64,000 nucleotides of DNA from Actinosynnema sp. ALI-1.44 (GTDB lineage Bacteria; Actinomycetota; Actinomycetes; Mycobacteriales; Pseudonocardiaceae), in assembly GCF_001984155.1 (NCBI RefSeq), contig NZ_MTQO01000048.1:452919-516918 (forward strand), read 5' to 3'. The notes below the pieces were generated by a model, which was not told the origin of the DNA, ran no database searches, and worked only from the letters and a program-made list of their open reading frames with translations. A program made the translations under genes and the position numbers. Below are positions 1-8,156 of the stretch, piece after piece (position 1 is the stretch's first letter; the number at the start of each line of letters is the position of its first letter).

Positions 1-2
1 CC

Positions 3-188
3 GAGATCGGCCTGCAGCGCTGGGCGGGCTTCCTGATCACCTGGGGCGTGATGCTGGTCGTCGTCGGACTGCTCGGCTACCTCGGCTACCGCAAGGTGCG
101 GGGCATCAAGGGTCCGAAGAAGACGATCCAGTCGGCACAGGAGACGTTGGCCGCGCTCAAGCGCGACAGCGATGAGTCACCTTCCTGA
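3..188 (+). CDS. Holin-superfamily-like membrane protein, C-terminal end (5' cut by window)
   Basis: Only the last 61 codons are present. The frame shows one strong hydrophobic segment of about 20 residues (WAGFLITWGVMLVVVGLLGY) followed by a basic stretch (YRKVRGIKGPKK) and an amphipathic tail ending in a TGA. This resembles the actinobacterial Phage_holin_3_6 (Holin-X) family, and M. tuberculosis Rv3669, a membrane protein, stands in the same place before ephE. The stop overlaps the next gene's ATG region by 17 bases, which suggests translational coupling. The start and most of the protein lie outside the window, so the family call rests on the tail and context. Confidence 0.6.
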   Translation, partial: EIGLQRWAGFLITWGVMLVVVGLLGYLGYRKVRGIKGPKKTIQSAQETLAALKRDSDESPS

Positions 189-1113
189 TCCGGCCACGGT
201 CCGCGTCGACGGTCCATGGGCGCACCGCGACGTCCACGCCAACGGGATCAGGCTGCACGTCAGCGAGACCGGCGAGGGCCCGCTCGCGCTGATGCTGCAC
301 GGCTTCGGCGAGTTCTGGTGGAGCTGGCGGCACCAGCTGACCGCGCTGAGCGACGCCGGGTTCCGCGCGGTCGCGGTCGACCTGCGCGGCTACGGGGACT
401 CGGACAAACCCCCGCGCGGCTACGACGCGTGGACCCTCGCCGGTGACGTCGGTGGCCTGATCAAGGCGCTCGGGGAGCGCAAGGCGCACGTCATCGGGCA
501 CGGCTGGGGAGGCATGCTGGCCTGGTCGGCAGCCGCGCTGCACCCGAGGCTGGTGCACTCGGTCGTCGCGATCGGCGCGGCCCACCCGCTCGCGCTGCGC
601 CGTCAGATCCGCCGGACCGCGCTGCGCCGCAAGGCCGGCAACCAGGCACGTGCGGCCGGAACGGTGTTCCGCGGGCAGATCCCGATGTACCCGGAACGCA
701 AGCTGGTCAAGGACGACGCGATCGCGCTCGAACACCTGATGCGCCGGTGGGCGGGTCCACAATGGGCGGCGAGCGCGGACTTCACGGCAGCCGTCGAACG
801 CTACAAGCAGGCCATCCGGATCCGCGGTGTCGCGTTCTCCGCGATGGAGTACTACCGGTGGGCCGTGCGCTCCCAGATCCGCAGCGACGGCCGCCGCTTC
901 GGCGACGCGCTCGACAAGACGATCCCCGTCCCGTCACTGCGCATCCACGGCGCCGAGGACCCGTTCATCCTGCCGGCCACGGCGAAGGCGTCACACCGCT
1001 GGCTCCCGAAGGGGGCACCGCTGCACATGCTCGCCGACATCGGGCACTACCCGCACGAGGAAGCGCCCGACAGCGTCAACAAAACCCTCAAATCCTGGCT
1101 CTCAACCGTCTGA
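172..1113 (+). CDS. Alpha/beta hydrolase, EphE/epoxide-hydrolase-like
   Basis: The 313-residue protein has the alpha/beta-hydrolase fold signatures of the epoxide hydrolase/haloalkane dehalogenase group: oxyanion-hole HGF near residue 43, DLRGYGDSDKP at 70-80, a nucleophile-elbow-like GHGWGG at 109-114, a late acid (GAEDPF, about 254-259) and a late His (IGHYPHEE). The elbow normally reads G-H-D-W-G in active epoxide hydrolases, but residue 111 is Gly (codon GGC), so the expected nucleophile is absent. The place in the gene order matches M. tuberculosis ephE (Rv3670), beside marP. It may be inactive as a classic epoxide hydrolase or use another mechanism. The ATG overlaps the upstream gene. 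Confidence 0.85.
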   Translation: MSHLPDPATVRVDGPWAHRDVHANGIRLHVSETGEGPLALMLHGFGEFWWSWRHQLTALSDAGFRAVAVDLRGYGDSDKPPRGYDAWTLAGDVGGLIKALGERKAHVIGHGWGGMLAWSAAALHPRLVHSVVAIGAAHPLALRRQIRRTALRRKAGNQARAAGTVFRGQIPMYPERKLVKDDAIALEHLMRRWAGPQWAASADFTAAVERYKQAIRIRGVAFSAMEYYRWAVRSQIRSDGRRFGDALDKTIPVPSLRIHGAEDPFILPATAKASHRWLPKGAPLHMLADIGHYPHEEAPDSVNKTLKSWLSTV

Positions 1114-1117
1114 ACCC

Positions 1118-1163
1118 CTCGTGAGTGGTTACCGGTGTTCTAACCCGGATGAACACTCACGAG
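1118..1163. terminator. Palindrome between convergent genes (CTCGTGAGTG type)
   Basis: CTCGTGAGTG at 1118-1127 pairs with CACTCACGAG at 1154-1163, with a partly paired interior. It lies 4 bases after the hydrolase stop and just beyond the end of the convergent marP gene, so it can end both transcripts. The arm sequence recurs almost exactly at 51229-51276. Confidence 0.6.
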
Positions 1164-1171
1164 CTGGTGGT

Positions 1172-2356
1172 TCAGGCGGCGCAGGCTCCGGTGTCGACTC
1201 GGCGGGTCAGCCTTGGTGCCTGCTGCACCTCGTCGGAGACCTCCTTGGCGGTCAGCACGAAACCCGTCTCGTCGTCGTCGACCGCGGCGCCGAACACCAC
1301 CCCGACGACCTGGCCGTTCGGATCGACCAGCGGGCCGCCGGAGTTGCCGCTCTGCACCTTCGCACGCACGGTGAACACGTCACGGGTGACCGTGTTGGCG
1401 TCGTAGATGTCCGGGCCGCGCAGGTTGATCCGCTCCCTGACCCGCGCGGCCGAAGCCGTGTACGGGCCGTCCAGCGGGTAGCCGAGCACGATGGTCGAGT
1501 CACCCTTGTTGGCGTCCTGCGGCGCGAACGGCAACGCCTTCGCGTTCAGCTCAGGCACGGACAGGATCGCCACGTCCACCGACGGGTCGTAGAGCACGAC
1601 ACGCGCGTCGAGCTGGCCGCCGTCCGTCTCCACGGACACCTGGTCGGTTCCGGCGACCACGTGCGCGTTGGTCATCACGCGCTGCGGCGAGATCACGAAA
1701 CCCGTGCCCTCCAGCGCACGCGAGCAGGACTGCGCGCGGGCGTGGATCTTGAGCACGCTCGACCGGACCCGCTGGACCACCGGGCTGGACTGCAACGCCG
1801 GGTCCGGCGGGCCGGTGTCGATCAGCGGGGTCTGCGAGAACGGCCCCATCACGTTGGGGAATCCGGAGTCGTCGAGCAGCTTCTTCACGCCGTTGGGCAG
1901 CTTCTCGGCGCCCGGCGGCATGATGTCGTTGACGCCGCCGAGGACAACCGAGCCCCGGATCGCGTTGGCCAGACCGGGCAGGCCGGTGACCGTCGTCAAC
2001 GGCACCGCGATGATCCACGCGACCACGAACACGACCACGCCCTGCACGAGCGCACCGAGGACGCTCTCGACCGGCGTGAGGTTGGGCGTCTTCATCTTGC
2101 GACGCAAGGTTCTGCCGACCCACACCCCGGCTGTCTCACCCAGAGCGACCAGGAACACCACGATCGCGATGAAGAACGCCGCCCGGGTGGCGAAGTTGGT
2201 GAAGTTCTCCACGACGAGCGGGGCGACGATGGCGCCGAGCACCAGTCCGGCGAACACACCGAGGAGAGCGGGCAGAGCGATCACCACGCCCTGTCGCGCA
2301 CCGGAAATCGCGGCCAACACGACAAGCGCCAGCACCAGCACGTCGACCCAGTTCAA
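1172..2356 (-). CDS. marP: MarP-family membrane-anchored periplasmic serine protease
   Basis: 394 residues: four CvpA/colicin-V-production-type membrane segments in about residues 1-125, then a linker and a chymotrypsin-like protease domain. The catalytic triad is visible: H232 in TNAHVV, D261 in SVDVAIL and S339 in QSGNSGGPL. C211 and C392 correspond to the disulfide pair of M. tuberculosis MarP (C214-C395), and all five positions are offset by 3-4 residues from that protein. MarP (Rv3671c) protects mycobacteria against acid and oxidative stress by activating the hydrolase RipA. Its minus-strand neighbours (Nudix, thioredoxin-like, nth) follow the mycobacterial order. The start is an ATG 3 bases after the upstream Nudix stop, so the four genes probably form one operon. 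Confidence 0.93.
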   Translation of the reverse strand: MNWVDVLVLALVVLAAISGARQGVVIALPALLGVFAGLVLGAIVAPLVVENFTNFATRAAFFIAIVVFLVALGETAGVWVGRTLRRKMKTPNLTPVESVLGALVQGVVVFVVAWIIAVPLTTVTGLPGLANAIRGSVVLGGVNDIMPPGAEKLPNGVKKLLDDSGFPNVMGPFSQTPLIDTGPPDPALQSSPVVQRVRSSVLKIHARAQSCSRALEGTGFVISPQRVMTNAHVVAGTDQVSVETDGGQLDARVVLYDPSVDVAILSVPELNAKALPFAPQDANKGDSTIVLGYPLDGPYTASAARVRERINLRGPDIYDANTVTRDVFTVRAKVQSGNSGGPLVDPNGQVVGVVFGAAVDDDETGFVLTAKEVSDEVQQAPRLTRRVDTGACAA

Positions 2357-2359
2357 GCT

Positions 2360-3040
2360 TCACTCCTCTGGACGGCTCGACCGCCACGCTACGTCAAGTT
2401 CCCGTACATCGGTCGTGTCCCACGGCACTTCCCACCCACCTATGGCCAGCACGACCGTCAGCAGCCCGGCGGTGAACCCCCAGACGAGCATGTCGGGTGC
2501 GGAGAACGCGGGCCCGGTGAACCCGGACGGGTGCCGGACCCTGAACCGGTTCGCCGGGTCCGCGAGGTGATCGAGGGGGATGCGGGCGACCGCCGCGGTC
2601 TCCGCCAGGTCGACCGCCCGGACCGGGGACGACGTGTGCCAGTGCGCGACGACCGGTGTGACGAGAAACTTCGAAACCGGGACATACAACTCGGGCATAA
2701 CGGCGACCGGCTGGACACCGCTGGGCAGGACGCCGGTTTCCTCGACCGCCTCGCGCATCGCGGTGCCGATCGGGAAGTCGTCCCCCTCGTCGGCCTTGCC
2801 ACCGGGGAACGCGACCTGGCCGGGATGCGAGCCGAGGTCGTCCGAGCGGCGGATCAACAGCACGTCGGGGCCGTTCGGGCCTTCGCCGAGCAGGATCAGC
2901 ACGGCCGCGGGCCGGGCGACGACGTGGTCGGGCGGGGCGAGCCTGCGGAACATCTCCACGTCCAGCTCACCGGTCGCGCCGACGAGCTTGGCCATCCAGT
3001 TCGGGACGTCGGCCGGGTCGACGAGCGGGCCGTGCGTCAT
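2360..3040 (-). CDS. Nudix hydrolase, coenzyme A pyrophosphatase type
   Basis: 226 residues from the ATG at 3040. It has the CoA-pyrophosphatase (NudL/UPF0035) signature, LLIRRSDDLGSHPGQVAFPGG, directly ahead of the Nudix box, whose core reads AMREAVEETGV. The product should hydrolyse CoA or its oxidised and acyl forms to phosphopantetheine plus 3',5'-ADP; this specificity is inferred from the family. The reading frame runs upstream without a stop, but the ATG forms an ATGA overlap with the stop of the thioredoxin-like gene, which fixes the start. The M. tuberculosis counterpart in the same place is Rv3672c. Confidence 0.9.
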   Translation of the reverse strand: MTHGPLVDPADVPNWMAKLVGATGELDVEMFRRLAPPDHVVARPAAVLILLGEGPNGPDVLLIRRSDDLGSHPGQVAFPGGKADEGDDFPIGTAMREAVEETGVLPSGVQPVAVMPELYVPVSKFLVTPVVAHWHTSSPVRAVDLAETAAVARIPLDHLADPANRFRVRHPSGFTGPAFSAPDMLVWGFTAGLLTVVLAIGGWEVPWDTTDVRELDVAWRSSRPEE

Positions 3041-3600
3041 TGACCCACCGCCTTGCGTACATCCGCCACGGTCCTGAAGACGGGCGGGTCGCTGACCAGG
3101 TTCACTTGGCCCTGCGCGTTGATGAGGTACGACGACGGCATCCTCGGCGGTCGCAGCGCCTTCCACAGCGAGTCGTCCTTGTCGAACAGCGCGGGTAAGC
3201 GCACGTCCAGGTCGCGTAGCAGGGCGGTGCTGGCCGCCTGGTCGCTCTGGACGGCCAGGGTCACGACCGGGATCGCGCCCGGCTCGGCGGCGTATGCCGA
3301 AAGCACGGGGAGCTCCTCCCGACAGGGCGCGCACCAGGTGCCCCAGACGTTCACCAGGACCGGCCCGGCAAACGCTTGCGCGACGTCCGTGACACCGCCG
3401 TCGGCCAGGCAGACTGCTTTGAGGCCCTGCATCGTCTCGACCGCGACACCCTGGCGTGAGCACGTCGGCAGGTTCGTCTTGATCGGCTGCGGCGACGGCG
3501 GGACGGCTTGCGGGGCGTCGTCACCGCGCGGCCACAGCGCGACCGCCCCGGCCACGACGAGGACCAACGCGACGATCGCCCAGCGGACCCGGACGCTCAA
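3037..3600 (-). CDS. TlpA/ResA-like membrane-anchored thioredoxin
   Basis: 187 residues: one N-terminal membrane anchor ([17 protein letters not shown]) and an extracytoplasmic thioredoxin fold with the [13 protein letters not shown] active site (CxxC). A second cysteine pair before the fold (LPTCSRQG and KAVCLAD) could form a structural disulfide. The likely role is thiol-disulfide exchange outside the membrane. The start is a TTG that shares bases with the nth stop (TTGA); no ATG or GTG gives a complete membrane anchor. The equivalent mycobacterial gene is Rv3673c. Its place beside MarP, which has an essential disulfide, is suggestive but unproven. Confidence 0.88.
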   Translation of the reverse strand: MSVRVRWAIVALVLVVAGAVALWPRGDDAPQAVPPSPQPIKTNLPTCSRQGVAVETMQGLKAVCLADGGVTDVAQAFAGPVLVNVWGTWCAPCREELPVLSAYAAEPGAIPVVTLAVQSDQAASTALLRDLDVRLPALFDKDDSLWKALRPPRMPSSYLINAQGQVNLVSDPPVFRTVADVRKAVGQ

Positions 3601-4382
3601 CTGGTGACCTTGCGTTTGGGCTTGCCCGCCTGTTCGGCCAGGGCGAGCAGGTGCTCGGCCTCCACGCCCTTGACGAGCTTGGCGGCCTCCTCGAACCCCG
3701 TGGGCCCGGCGCCGTACGAAGGGCAGTCCTTGGCCAGCAGGCATGCGCCGCACGCCGGTTTGCGGGCGTGGCAGACGCGCCGTCCGTGGAAGATGATCCA
3801 GTGCGACGCCATCGTCCAGTCCTTGGGCGGCAACAACGCGCCAACCGCGTACTCGACCTTGACCGGGTCCTCCTCCGCGGTCCACTCCCAGCGCCGCACG
3901 AGCCTGCCGAAGTGCGTGTCCACGGTCAGACCGGGCACGTCGAAGGCGTTGCCGAGGACGACGTTGGCGGTCTTGCGGCCGACACCGGGGAGCGTGACGA
4001 GCTCCTCCATGGTGCCGGGCACCTCGCCGCCGAATCGCTCGACCAGCGCGGCACCGAGCCCGATGACGGCGGCGGCCTTGTTGCGGTAGAAGCCGGTCGG
4101 CCGGATCAGCTCCTCCATCTCGGTCCGGTCGGCACTCGCGTAGTCGGCGGCGGTCTTGTACTTCGCGAACAGCGCGGGCGTGGTCAGGTTGACCCGGACA
4201 TCCGTGGTCTGCGCGGACAGCACGACCGCGACGATCAGCTCGAGCGGGTTGGTGAAGTCGAGCTCGGCGCGCGCGTCCGGATACGCCTCGGACAGCGAGC
4301 GCATCATCCGCCTGGCTCGTCGGACCAACCCCGTCGCCGGTTTGACCGTCTGGCCGGGTGGCTGCTTGGTGGCGGGAGGCAC
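3597..4382 (-). CDS. nth: Endonuclease III (Nth), base-excision repair glycosylase/AP lyase
   Basis: 261 residues of the HhH-GPD family. The helix-hairpin-helix [14 protein letters not shown] contains the Schiff-base lysine K137; the catalytic aspartate is D155 in VDTHFGR. A C-terminal [4Fe-4S] loop has C204, C211, C214 and C220 with the family spacing C-x6-C-x2-C-x5-C. It removes oxidised pyrimidines from DNA and cleaves the abasic site. It is the first gene of the nth-tlpA-nudix-marP minus-strand set. Length is normal apart from about 20 extra N-terminal residues, so a slightly later start is possible. Confidence 0.96.
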   Translation of the reverse strand: MPPATKQPPGQTVKPATGLVRRARRMMRSLSEAYPDARAELDFTNPLELIVAVVLSAQTTDVRVNLTTPALFAKYKTAADYASADRTEMEELIRPTGFYRNKAAAVIGLGAALVERFGGEVPGTMEELVTLPGVGRKTANVVLGNAFDVPGLTVDTHFGRLVRRWEWTAEEDPVKVEYAVGALLPPKDWTMASHWIIFHGRRVCHARKPACGACLLAKDCPSYGAGPTGFEEAAKLVKGVEAEHLLALAEQAGKPKRKVTS

Positions 4383-4474
4383 GGGACTAGCCTACGGGCC
4401 GCCGAACAACGTCAACCGACCCCAGACGTCTTAGTCAATGTGCCCCCGACGCACGTTAAGCGAGGATCAAACTG

Positions 4475-4726
4475 ATGGTGGCTGTCTGGTTCGTGTTCGT
4501 GGTGCCGCTCGTGATCATGCTGTTCGCCCTGTTCATGGAGCGTGTGGAGACACGGCTGCGCAACGGCGCCGTGCGTGAGGACGAGGTCACCCAGCTGCTC
4601 GAGGACGTCCGGCCGGACGAGGTCCGCGCGCTCCAGGTCAGCGGGATCGGCCGCGCGCTGGAGCTGTTCAGGCTGCGCCGCCGAGGCGGACGCGCCGCGC
4701 GGACTAGGCAGCGCGTGCGCATGTGA
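4475..4726 (+). CDS. Small membrane protein, Rv3675-like
   Basis: 83 residues starting at an ATG. An N-terminal hydrophobic helix (VAVWFVFVVPLVIMLFALFM) is followed by a charged region with an acidic, heptad-like stretch (REDEVTQLLEDVRPDEVRAL) and a very basic end (RLRRRGGRAARTRQRVRM). No enzymatic motif is visible. A small membrane protein lies in this position before crp in mycobacteria (Rv3675). It is probably a single-pass inner-membrane protein with a cytoplasmic tail; function unknown. Confidence 0.75.
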   Translation: MVAVWFVFVVPLVIMLFALFMERVETRLRNGAVREDEVTQLLEDVRPDEVRALQVSGIGRALELFRLRRRGGRAARTRQRVRM

Positions 4727-4727
4727 C

Positions 4728-4762
4728 TACTTACCGGTAGCGTGCGGCGTGCCCGGTAAGTA
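4728..4762. promoter_or_regulatory. Inverted repeat upstream of crp, likely operator
   Basis: TACTTACCGG (4728-4737) and CCGGTAAGTA (4753-4762) are perfect 10-base inverted arms around a 15-base spacer. A -10-like TACACT sits at 4780-4785, which would put the -35 position on the right arm. A regulator bound here would therefore cover the crp promoter. The arms do not match the CRP consensus TGTGA-N6-TCACA, so autoregulation by Crp is not evident. Confidence 0.5.
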
Positions 4763-4844
4763 CATCCGGGTGAACGTCCTACACTGCAGGTAGTGAAGAC
4801 GGCGACGGTGTCTGGTTCGCCGTGTCTCGACAGGAGGGACGAGC

Positions 4845-5519
4845 GTGGACGAGACCCTGGCCAGGGCAGGCATCTTCCAGGGGGTTGAGCCAGCGGCAGC
4901 CGAGGCGCTCAGCCAGACGCTCGAGAATGTGGAGTTCCCCCGCGGGCATGTCATCTTCGCCGAGGGTGAGCCGGGCGACCGGCTGTACATCATCCTGTCG
5001 GGCAAGGTGAAGCTCGGCCGGAAGTCGCCGGACGGGCGGGAGAACCTGCTCGGCATCTTCGGGCCGTCGGACATGTTCGGTGAGCTCTCGATCTTCGACC
5101 CGGGCCCCCGTACGTCGACAGCGACGACGGTGACCGAGGTCCGAGCGGTGACGATGGGCCGGCCGGAACTGCGGCAGTGGATCGCCACCCGCCCGGAGAT
5201 CGCGGAGCAGCTGCTGCGCGTGGTGGCCCGCAGGCTGCGCCGGACGAACGGCATGCTCGCCGACCTGATCTTCACCGACGTGCCTGGCCGGGTGGCGAAA
5301 GCCCTGCTCCAGCTGGCACAGCGGTTCGGCAGCCAGGAGGCGGGGCTGCTGCGGGTCACGCACGACCTGACCCAGGAGGAGATCGCCCAGTACGTCGGCG
5401 CCTCCCGCGAGACTGTGAACAAGGCCCTGGCCGACTTCGCGCACCGCGGTTGGTTGCGCCTGGAGGGCAAGAGCGTGCTCATCCTCGACCCGGAGCGCCT
5501 GGCCCGCCGGGCCCGGTAG
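4845..5519 (+). CDS. crp: CRP/FNR-family transcriptional regulator
   Basis: 224 residues, the usual length. Residues about 15-130 form a cyclic-nucleotide-binding domain with a phosphate-binding cassette around [17 protein letters not shown] dimerisation helix follows, then a winged helix-turn-helix ([24 protein letters not shown]) at about 170-200. The sequence closely resembles actinobacterial Crp/GlxR (M. tuberculosis Rv3676), a cAMP-responsive global regulator. The start is a GTG with a good upstream ribosome site (AGGAGGGA). The gene stands alone with its own promoter region and a strong terminator after it. Confidence 0.95.
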   Translation: MDETLARAGIFQGVEPAAAEALSQTLENVEFPRGHVIFAEGEPGDRLYIILSGKVKLGRKSPDGRENLLGIFGPSDMFGELSIFDPGPRTSTATTVTEVRAVTMGRPELRQWIATRPEIAEQLLRVVARRLRRTNGMLADLIFTDVPGRVAKALLQLAQRFGSQEAGLLRVTHDLTQEEIAQYVGASRETVNKALADFAHRGWLRLEGKSVLILDPERLARRAR

Positions 5520-5593
5520 ATCCACCCAGCTCACTGTGGCCCTCGGAGTTCCCGGGGGCTACAGCCGTGCGGTGCTTCCAGCTGGTGGGCACA

Positions 5594-5637
5594 CAAAGGG
5601 CCGGGCGCTGCCCCCGACGCAGCGCACCGGCCCTTTG
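5594..5637 (+). terminator. Rho-independent-type terminator after crp
   Basis: CAAAGGGCCGG-GCGCTGC and GCAGCGC-A-CCGGCCCTTTG form a long GC-rich hairpin with a 6-base loop about 75 bases after the crp stop. Confidence 0.8.
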
Positions 5638-5931
5638 CATCGCGCGAACCATCCCCCGACGGCTCGCGCTCCCCGCCCTCCGGGCGTCATGGCCCCGACC
5701 CTTCCGCCGGAGGGAGTTTCACACCGCCTCGGTGTACCCGATGTGTGGCGGTGAAAATCCACCATCGCCCGAGCGACCCCTGCGGCTCAAGTCTTTTCAC
5801 TCTGAAGGGGCCGGGATGAGTCGTATTCGTTGTGCAGGCGTGCGCAGAATTCACTTTCCGTTACGGAACCGTGATCGACTCTGAGTTTGACTGCACCGAA
5901 CGAGCGATGGTGAGCAAACACACCGTCAGCT
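5638..5931. other. Non-coding stretch between crp and MFS gene
   Basis: About 290 bases without a convincing gene; the frames crossing it lack ribosome sites and recognisable domains. An imperfect hairpin (TTTCACACCGCC with GGCGGTGAAA, about 5713-5758) is visible. The second half is less GC-rich than the surroundings and may hold upstream promoter elements. No known riboswitch was recognised. Confidence 0.4.
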
Positions 5932-5963
5932 AGTGGTACTGCCGTACCACTCCACCGCATAAT
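5932..5963 (+). promoter_or_regulatory. Palindromic operator and -10 box for MFS/nucleoside hydrolase operon
   Basis: AGTGGTAC-TGCC-GTACCACT (5932-5951) is a perfect 8-base-arm palindrome. A -10-like CATAAT follows at 5958-5963, and the half-site TGGTAC recurs at 5963-5968. The palindrome would cover the -35/spacer region, so a repressor at this site would block the promoter. If this -10 is used, transcription would begin near 5971, on a GTG in frame with the MFS gene, giving a leaderless message. Confidence 0.5.
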
Positions 5964-7209
5964 GGTACGTGTGTCCCACAACGTCTCACTTGCTGACTAC
6001 CGGGCCGCTCTGACCACTCCTGGCGCACGCGGCCCGATGATCGCTGCCGTGTTCGCCCGCCTGCCGATCGCCATGGTCGGCTTCTCCATGCTGTTCTACG
6101 TCCAGCGCACCACGGGCTCGTACGCCACCGCAGGCTTCGTCTCAGCAGGCGCGTTGGTCGGCGCCGCGATCGGTTCCGTCTCCCAGGGCCGGATCATGGA
6201 CAGGCTGGGGCCGAGCCGCCCCCTGCTGGTCACGTCGAGCGCGTTCGTGGTCTTTATCGCCATCGCCATCGCCGCCGTCGAGGCCCACGCGAGTACTCCT
6301 GTACTCGTGGCTGCCGCCTTCGCGGTCGGTCTGACCCAGCCGACCGTGGGCTCCGCGTCGCGGACGCTCTGGTCTCGTCTGCTGCCTGCCGGCAGCACGC
6401 GTCAGGCCGCGTACAACTACGACGCGATCAGCATCGAGGTGTTCTTCATCCTCGGTCCTGGTCTGGCCGGGCTGCTCTCGGCGCTGCCGTGGGGCGGGAC
6501 CGCCGTGCTCGCCAGTGCCGTCACGCAGACGATCGGTGCGATGTGGTTCGCGCTGACCAGGACTGTCCGTGAACAACGGCCATTGGTGCAGACGGGTACA
6601 AGCCTGCTTGGCCCGCTCGTGAGCCCGGGTATGCGCACGGTCATCCTCGCCGTCATGGGCTTCGGTGTGGTCATCGGTTTCGCCGAGGTCGCGGTTCCGG
6701 CTGCGGCGACGGCCGCCGGGAAGCAGGCCATGGGCGGGTTGCTGCTCAGCCTCTGGTCGATCAGCTCGGTCGTCTTCGGTGTCATCTACGGGATGCGCCC
6801 GTGGCCACGCGCGATGCACCTGCGGCTTCCGGTGCTGCTCACCGGGTTCGCCCTGCTGATCACGTTGTCGGCCATTCCGTCGTCGCTGTTCTGGCTCGGA
6901 GCGACACTGCTGATCGCGGGCACGATGATCACACCGCAGTCGACGTCGCACTCGACCGCGCTCGAGCACGTCGCGCCGCCGAGCACGATGACCGAGGCGT
7001 TCGGCTGGGTCATCACGGCTGTCACGCTCGGCCTCGCGCTCGGCCAGTCGGTCAGCGGCTACCTCGTCGAGCACGTCAGCGTGTCGTCGGCGTTCATCGC
7101 CGCCGCCGTCGCCGGTTTGATCTTCGCGGGCCTGGTGTTCGTGTTCCGTGGCACGATCGCCGCAGGCGTGCCCGGCAGGAAAGCCGACCACGCACTCGCC
7201 GGTTACTAG
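5962..7209 (+). CDS. Major facilitator superfamily transporter
   Basis: 415 residues with about 12 hydrophobic segments in two halves and a basic cytoplasmic loop after segment 2-3 (QGRIMDRLGPSRPLL, the MFS motif A region). It is likely a small-molecule exporter; substrate unknown. ATG 5962 is used here, but the GTG at 5971 (412 residues) is a strong alternative because the -10-like box covers the ATG. The next gene begins 8 bases after the stop, so the exporter and a nucleoside hydrolase are probably co-transcribed under the palindrome at 5932-5951. Another MFS protein at 33905-35098 has similar length and layout. Confidence 0.88.
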   Translation: MVRVSHNVSLADYRAALTTPGARGPMIAAVFARLPIAMVGFSMLFYVQRTTGSYATAGFVSAGALVGAAIGSVSQGRIMDRLGPSRPLLVTSSAFVVFIAIAIAAVEAHASTPVLVAAAFAVGLTQPTVGSASRTLWSRLLPAGSTRQAAYNYDAISIEVFFILGPGLAGLLSALPWGGTAVLASAVTQTIGAMWFALTRTVREQRPLVQTGTSLLGPLVSPGMRTVILAVMGFGVVIGFAEVAVPAAATAAGKQAMGGLLLSLWSISSVVFGVIYGMRPWPRAMHLRLPVLLTGFALLITLSAIPSSLFWLGATLLIAGTMITPQSTSHSTALEHVAPPSTMTEAFGWVITAVTLGLALGQSVSGYLVEHVSVSSAFIAAAVAGLIFAGLVFVFRGTIAAGVPGRKADHALAGY

Positions 7210-7217
7210 GGAGAACG

Positions 7218-8156
7218 ATGCGGCGCTTGATCATCGACACTGACCCCGGCGTCGACGACGCCTTCGCGATCGCGTTGGCGGCGCGGCACCCGGACGTCGA
7301 TCTGCTCGCGGTGACGACAGTCGCGGGCAACATCGGCATCGAGCACACGACCCGCAACGCCTTGAACCTCCTGGCGTTGTGCGGTCGTGCCGATGTTCCC
7401 GTCGCCGCGGGCGCACACCGGCCGTTCTCCCGCGCGGTGCGCGGCGACGACGCCCACGGCAACGACGGTCTCGGTGGTCATGCGCACAACTTCGGCACGT
7501 CGTCAGCGAGTCTCGACCAGCGTGACGCCGTGACGTTGCTGGTCGACGTGCTCACCGCCGCCGAAGCGCCGGTCACGATCGTCCCCATCGGCCCGCTGAC
7601 CAACATCGCGCTGCTGCTCGCCGCGCACCCCGGGATCAAGTCCAAGATCGAACGACTGGTGATCATGGGCGGCGGCATCAGCGGCGGCAACATCACTCCG
7701 TCCGCCGAGTTCAACTTCTGGGTCGACCCGGAGGCCGCCCGGCGGGTGCTGGTCGAGGAGGACGTCCCGGTCACTCTCGTCCCGCTGGACATCACGATGA
7801 AGGTCGCGGTCGGCGACGAATGGCTGTCGAAGCTGGCCGACGCCAACGCCGTCGGCCGTGAGCTGACCGCGATGACACCGGGCTACCGGGCGTTCTACCA
7901 GGAATACACCGGCACGGACGACCTGATCATCCACGACGCGATCGCGGTGGCGGAGGCGATCAGGCCGGGCATCCTGCACACCACGCCGATGCTGCTCGAC
8001 GTCGACTGCACCGACGGTCCGGGCAGCGGTGCGACCATCGCCGACGTCCGCAACAAGGTCGACCAGCCGCTTGGCCGCGTCGTCGACGTCGCGCTGGACG
8101 CCGACGTCGACGGGTTGCGCACGTACATCCTCGACGAACTGTCCAGCCGGTACTAA
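7218..8156 (+). CDS. Inosine/uridine-preferring nucleoside hydrolase family protein
   Basis: 312 residues. The N-terminal calcium-binding signature DTDPGVDDA (residues 7-15) and the C-terminal IIHDAIAVAEA with catalytic-region His-Asp are both intact, as is the middle IGPLTNIALLL region. The enzyme should cleave the N-glycosidic bond of nucleosides to ribose and free base. It sits 8 bases after the MFS gene, which fits a nucleoside or nucleoside-analogue role for the pair. The ATG has an upstream GGGAG. The 3' end overlaps the convergent PHP gene by 4 bases. Confidence 0.93.
   Translation: MRRLIIDTDPGVDDAFAIALAARHPDVDLLAVTTVAGNIGIEHTTRNALNLLALCGRADVPVAAGAHRPFSRAVRGDDAHGNDGLGGHAHNFGTSSASLDQRDAVTLLVDVLTAAEAPVTIVPIGPLTNIALLLAAHPGIKSKIERLVIMGGGISGGNITPSAEFNFWVDPEAARRVLVEEDVPVTLVPLDITMKVAVGDEWLSKLADANAVGRELTAMTPGYRAFYQEYTGTDDLIIHDAIAVAEAIRPGILHTTPMLLDVDCTDGPGSGATIADVRNKVDQPLGRVVDVALDADVDGLRTYILDELSSRY

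Noticed and set aside
827..3043. 738-codon open frame on the plus strand opposite marP and the Nudix gene
   Set aside because: It is rich in His, Arg, Gly and Val as expected from the reverse strand of high-GC genes, has no domain, and overlaps genes with intact catalytic motifs.
5641..5931. Possible riboswitch upstream of the MFS gene
   Set aside because: Only an imperfect hairpin was found; no known riboswitch core could be recognised, and a closer promoter is more likely.
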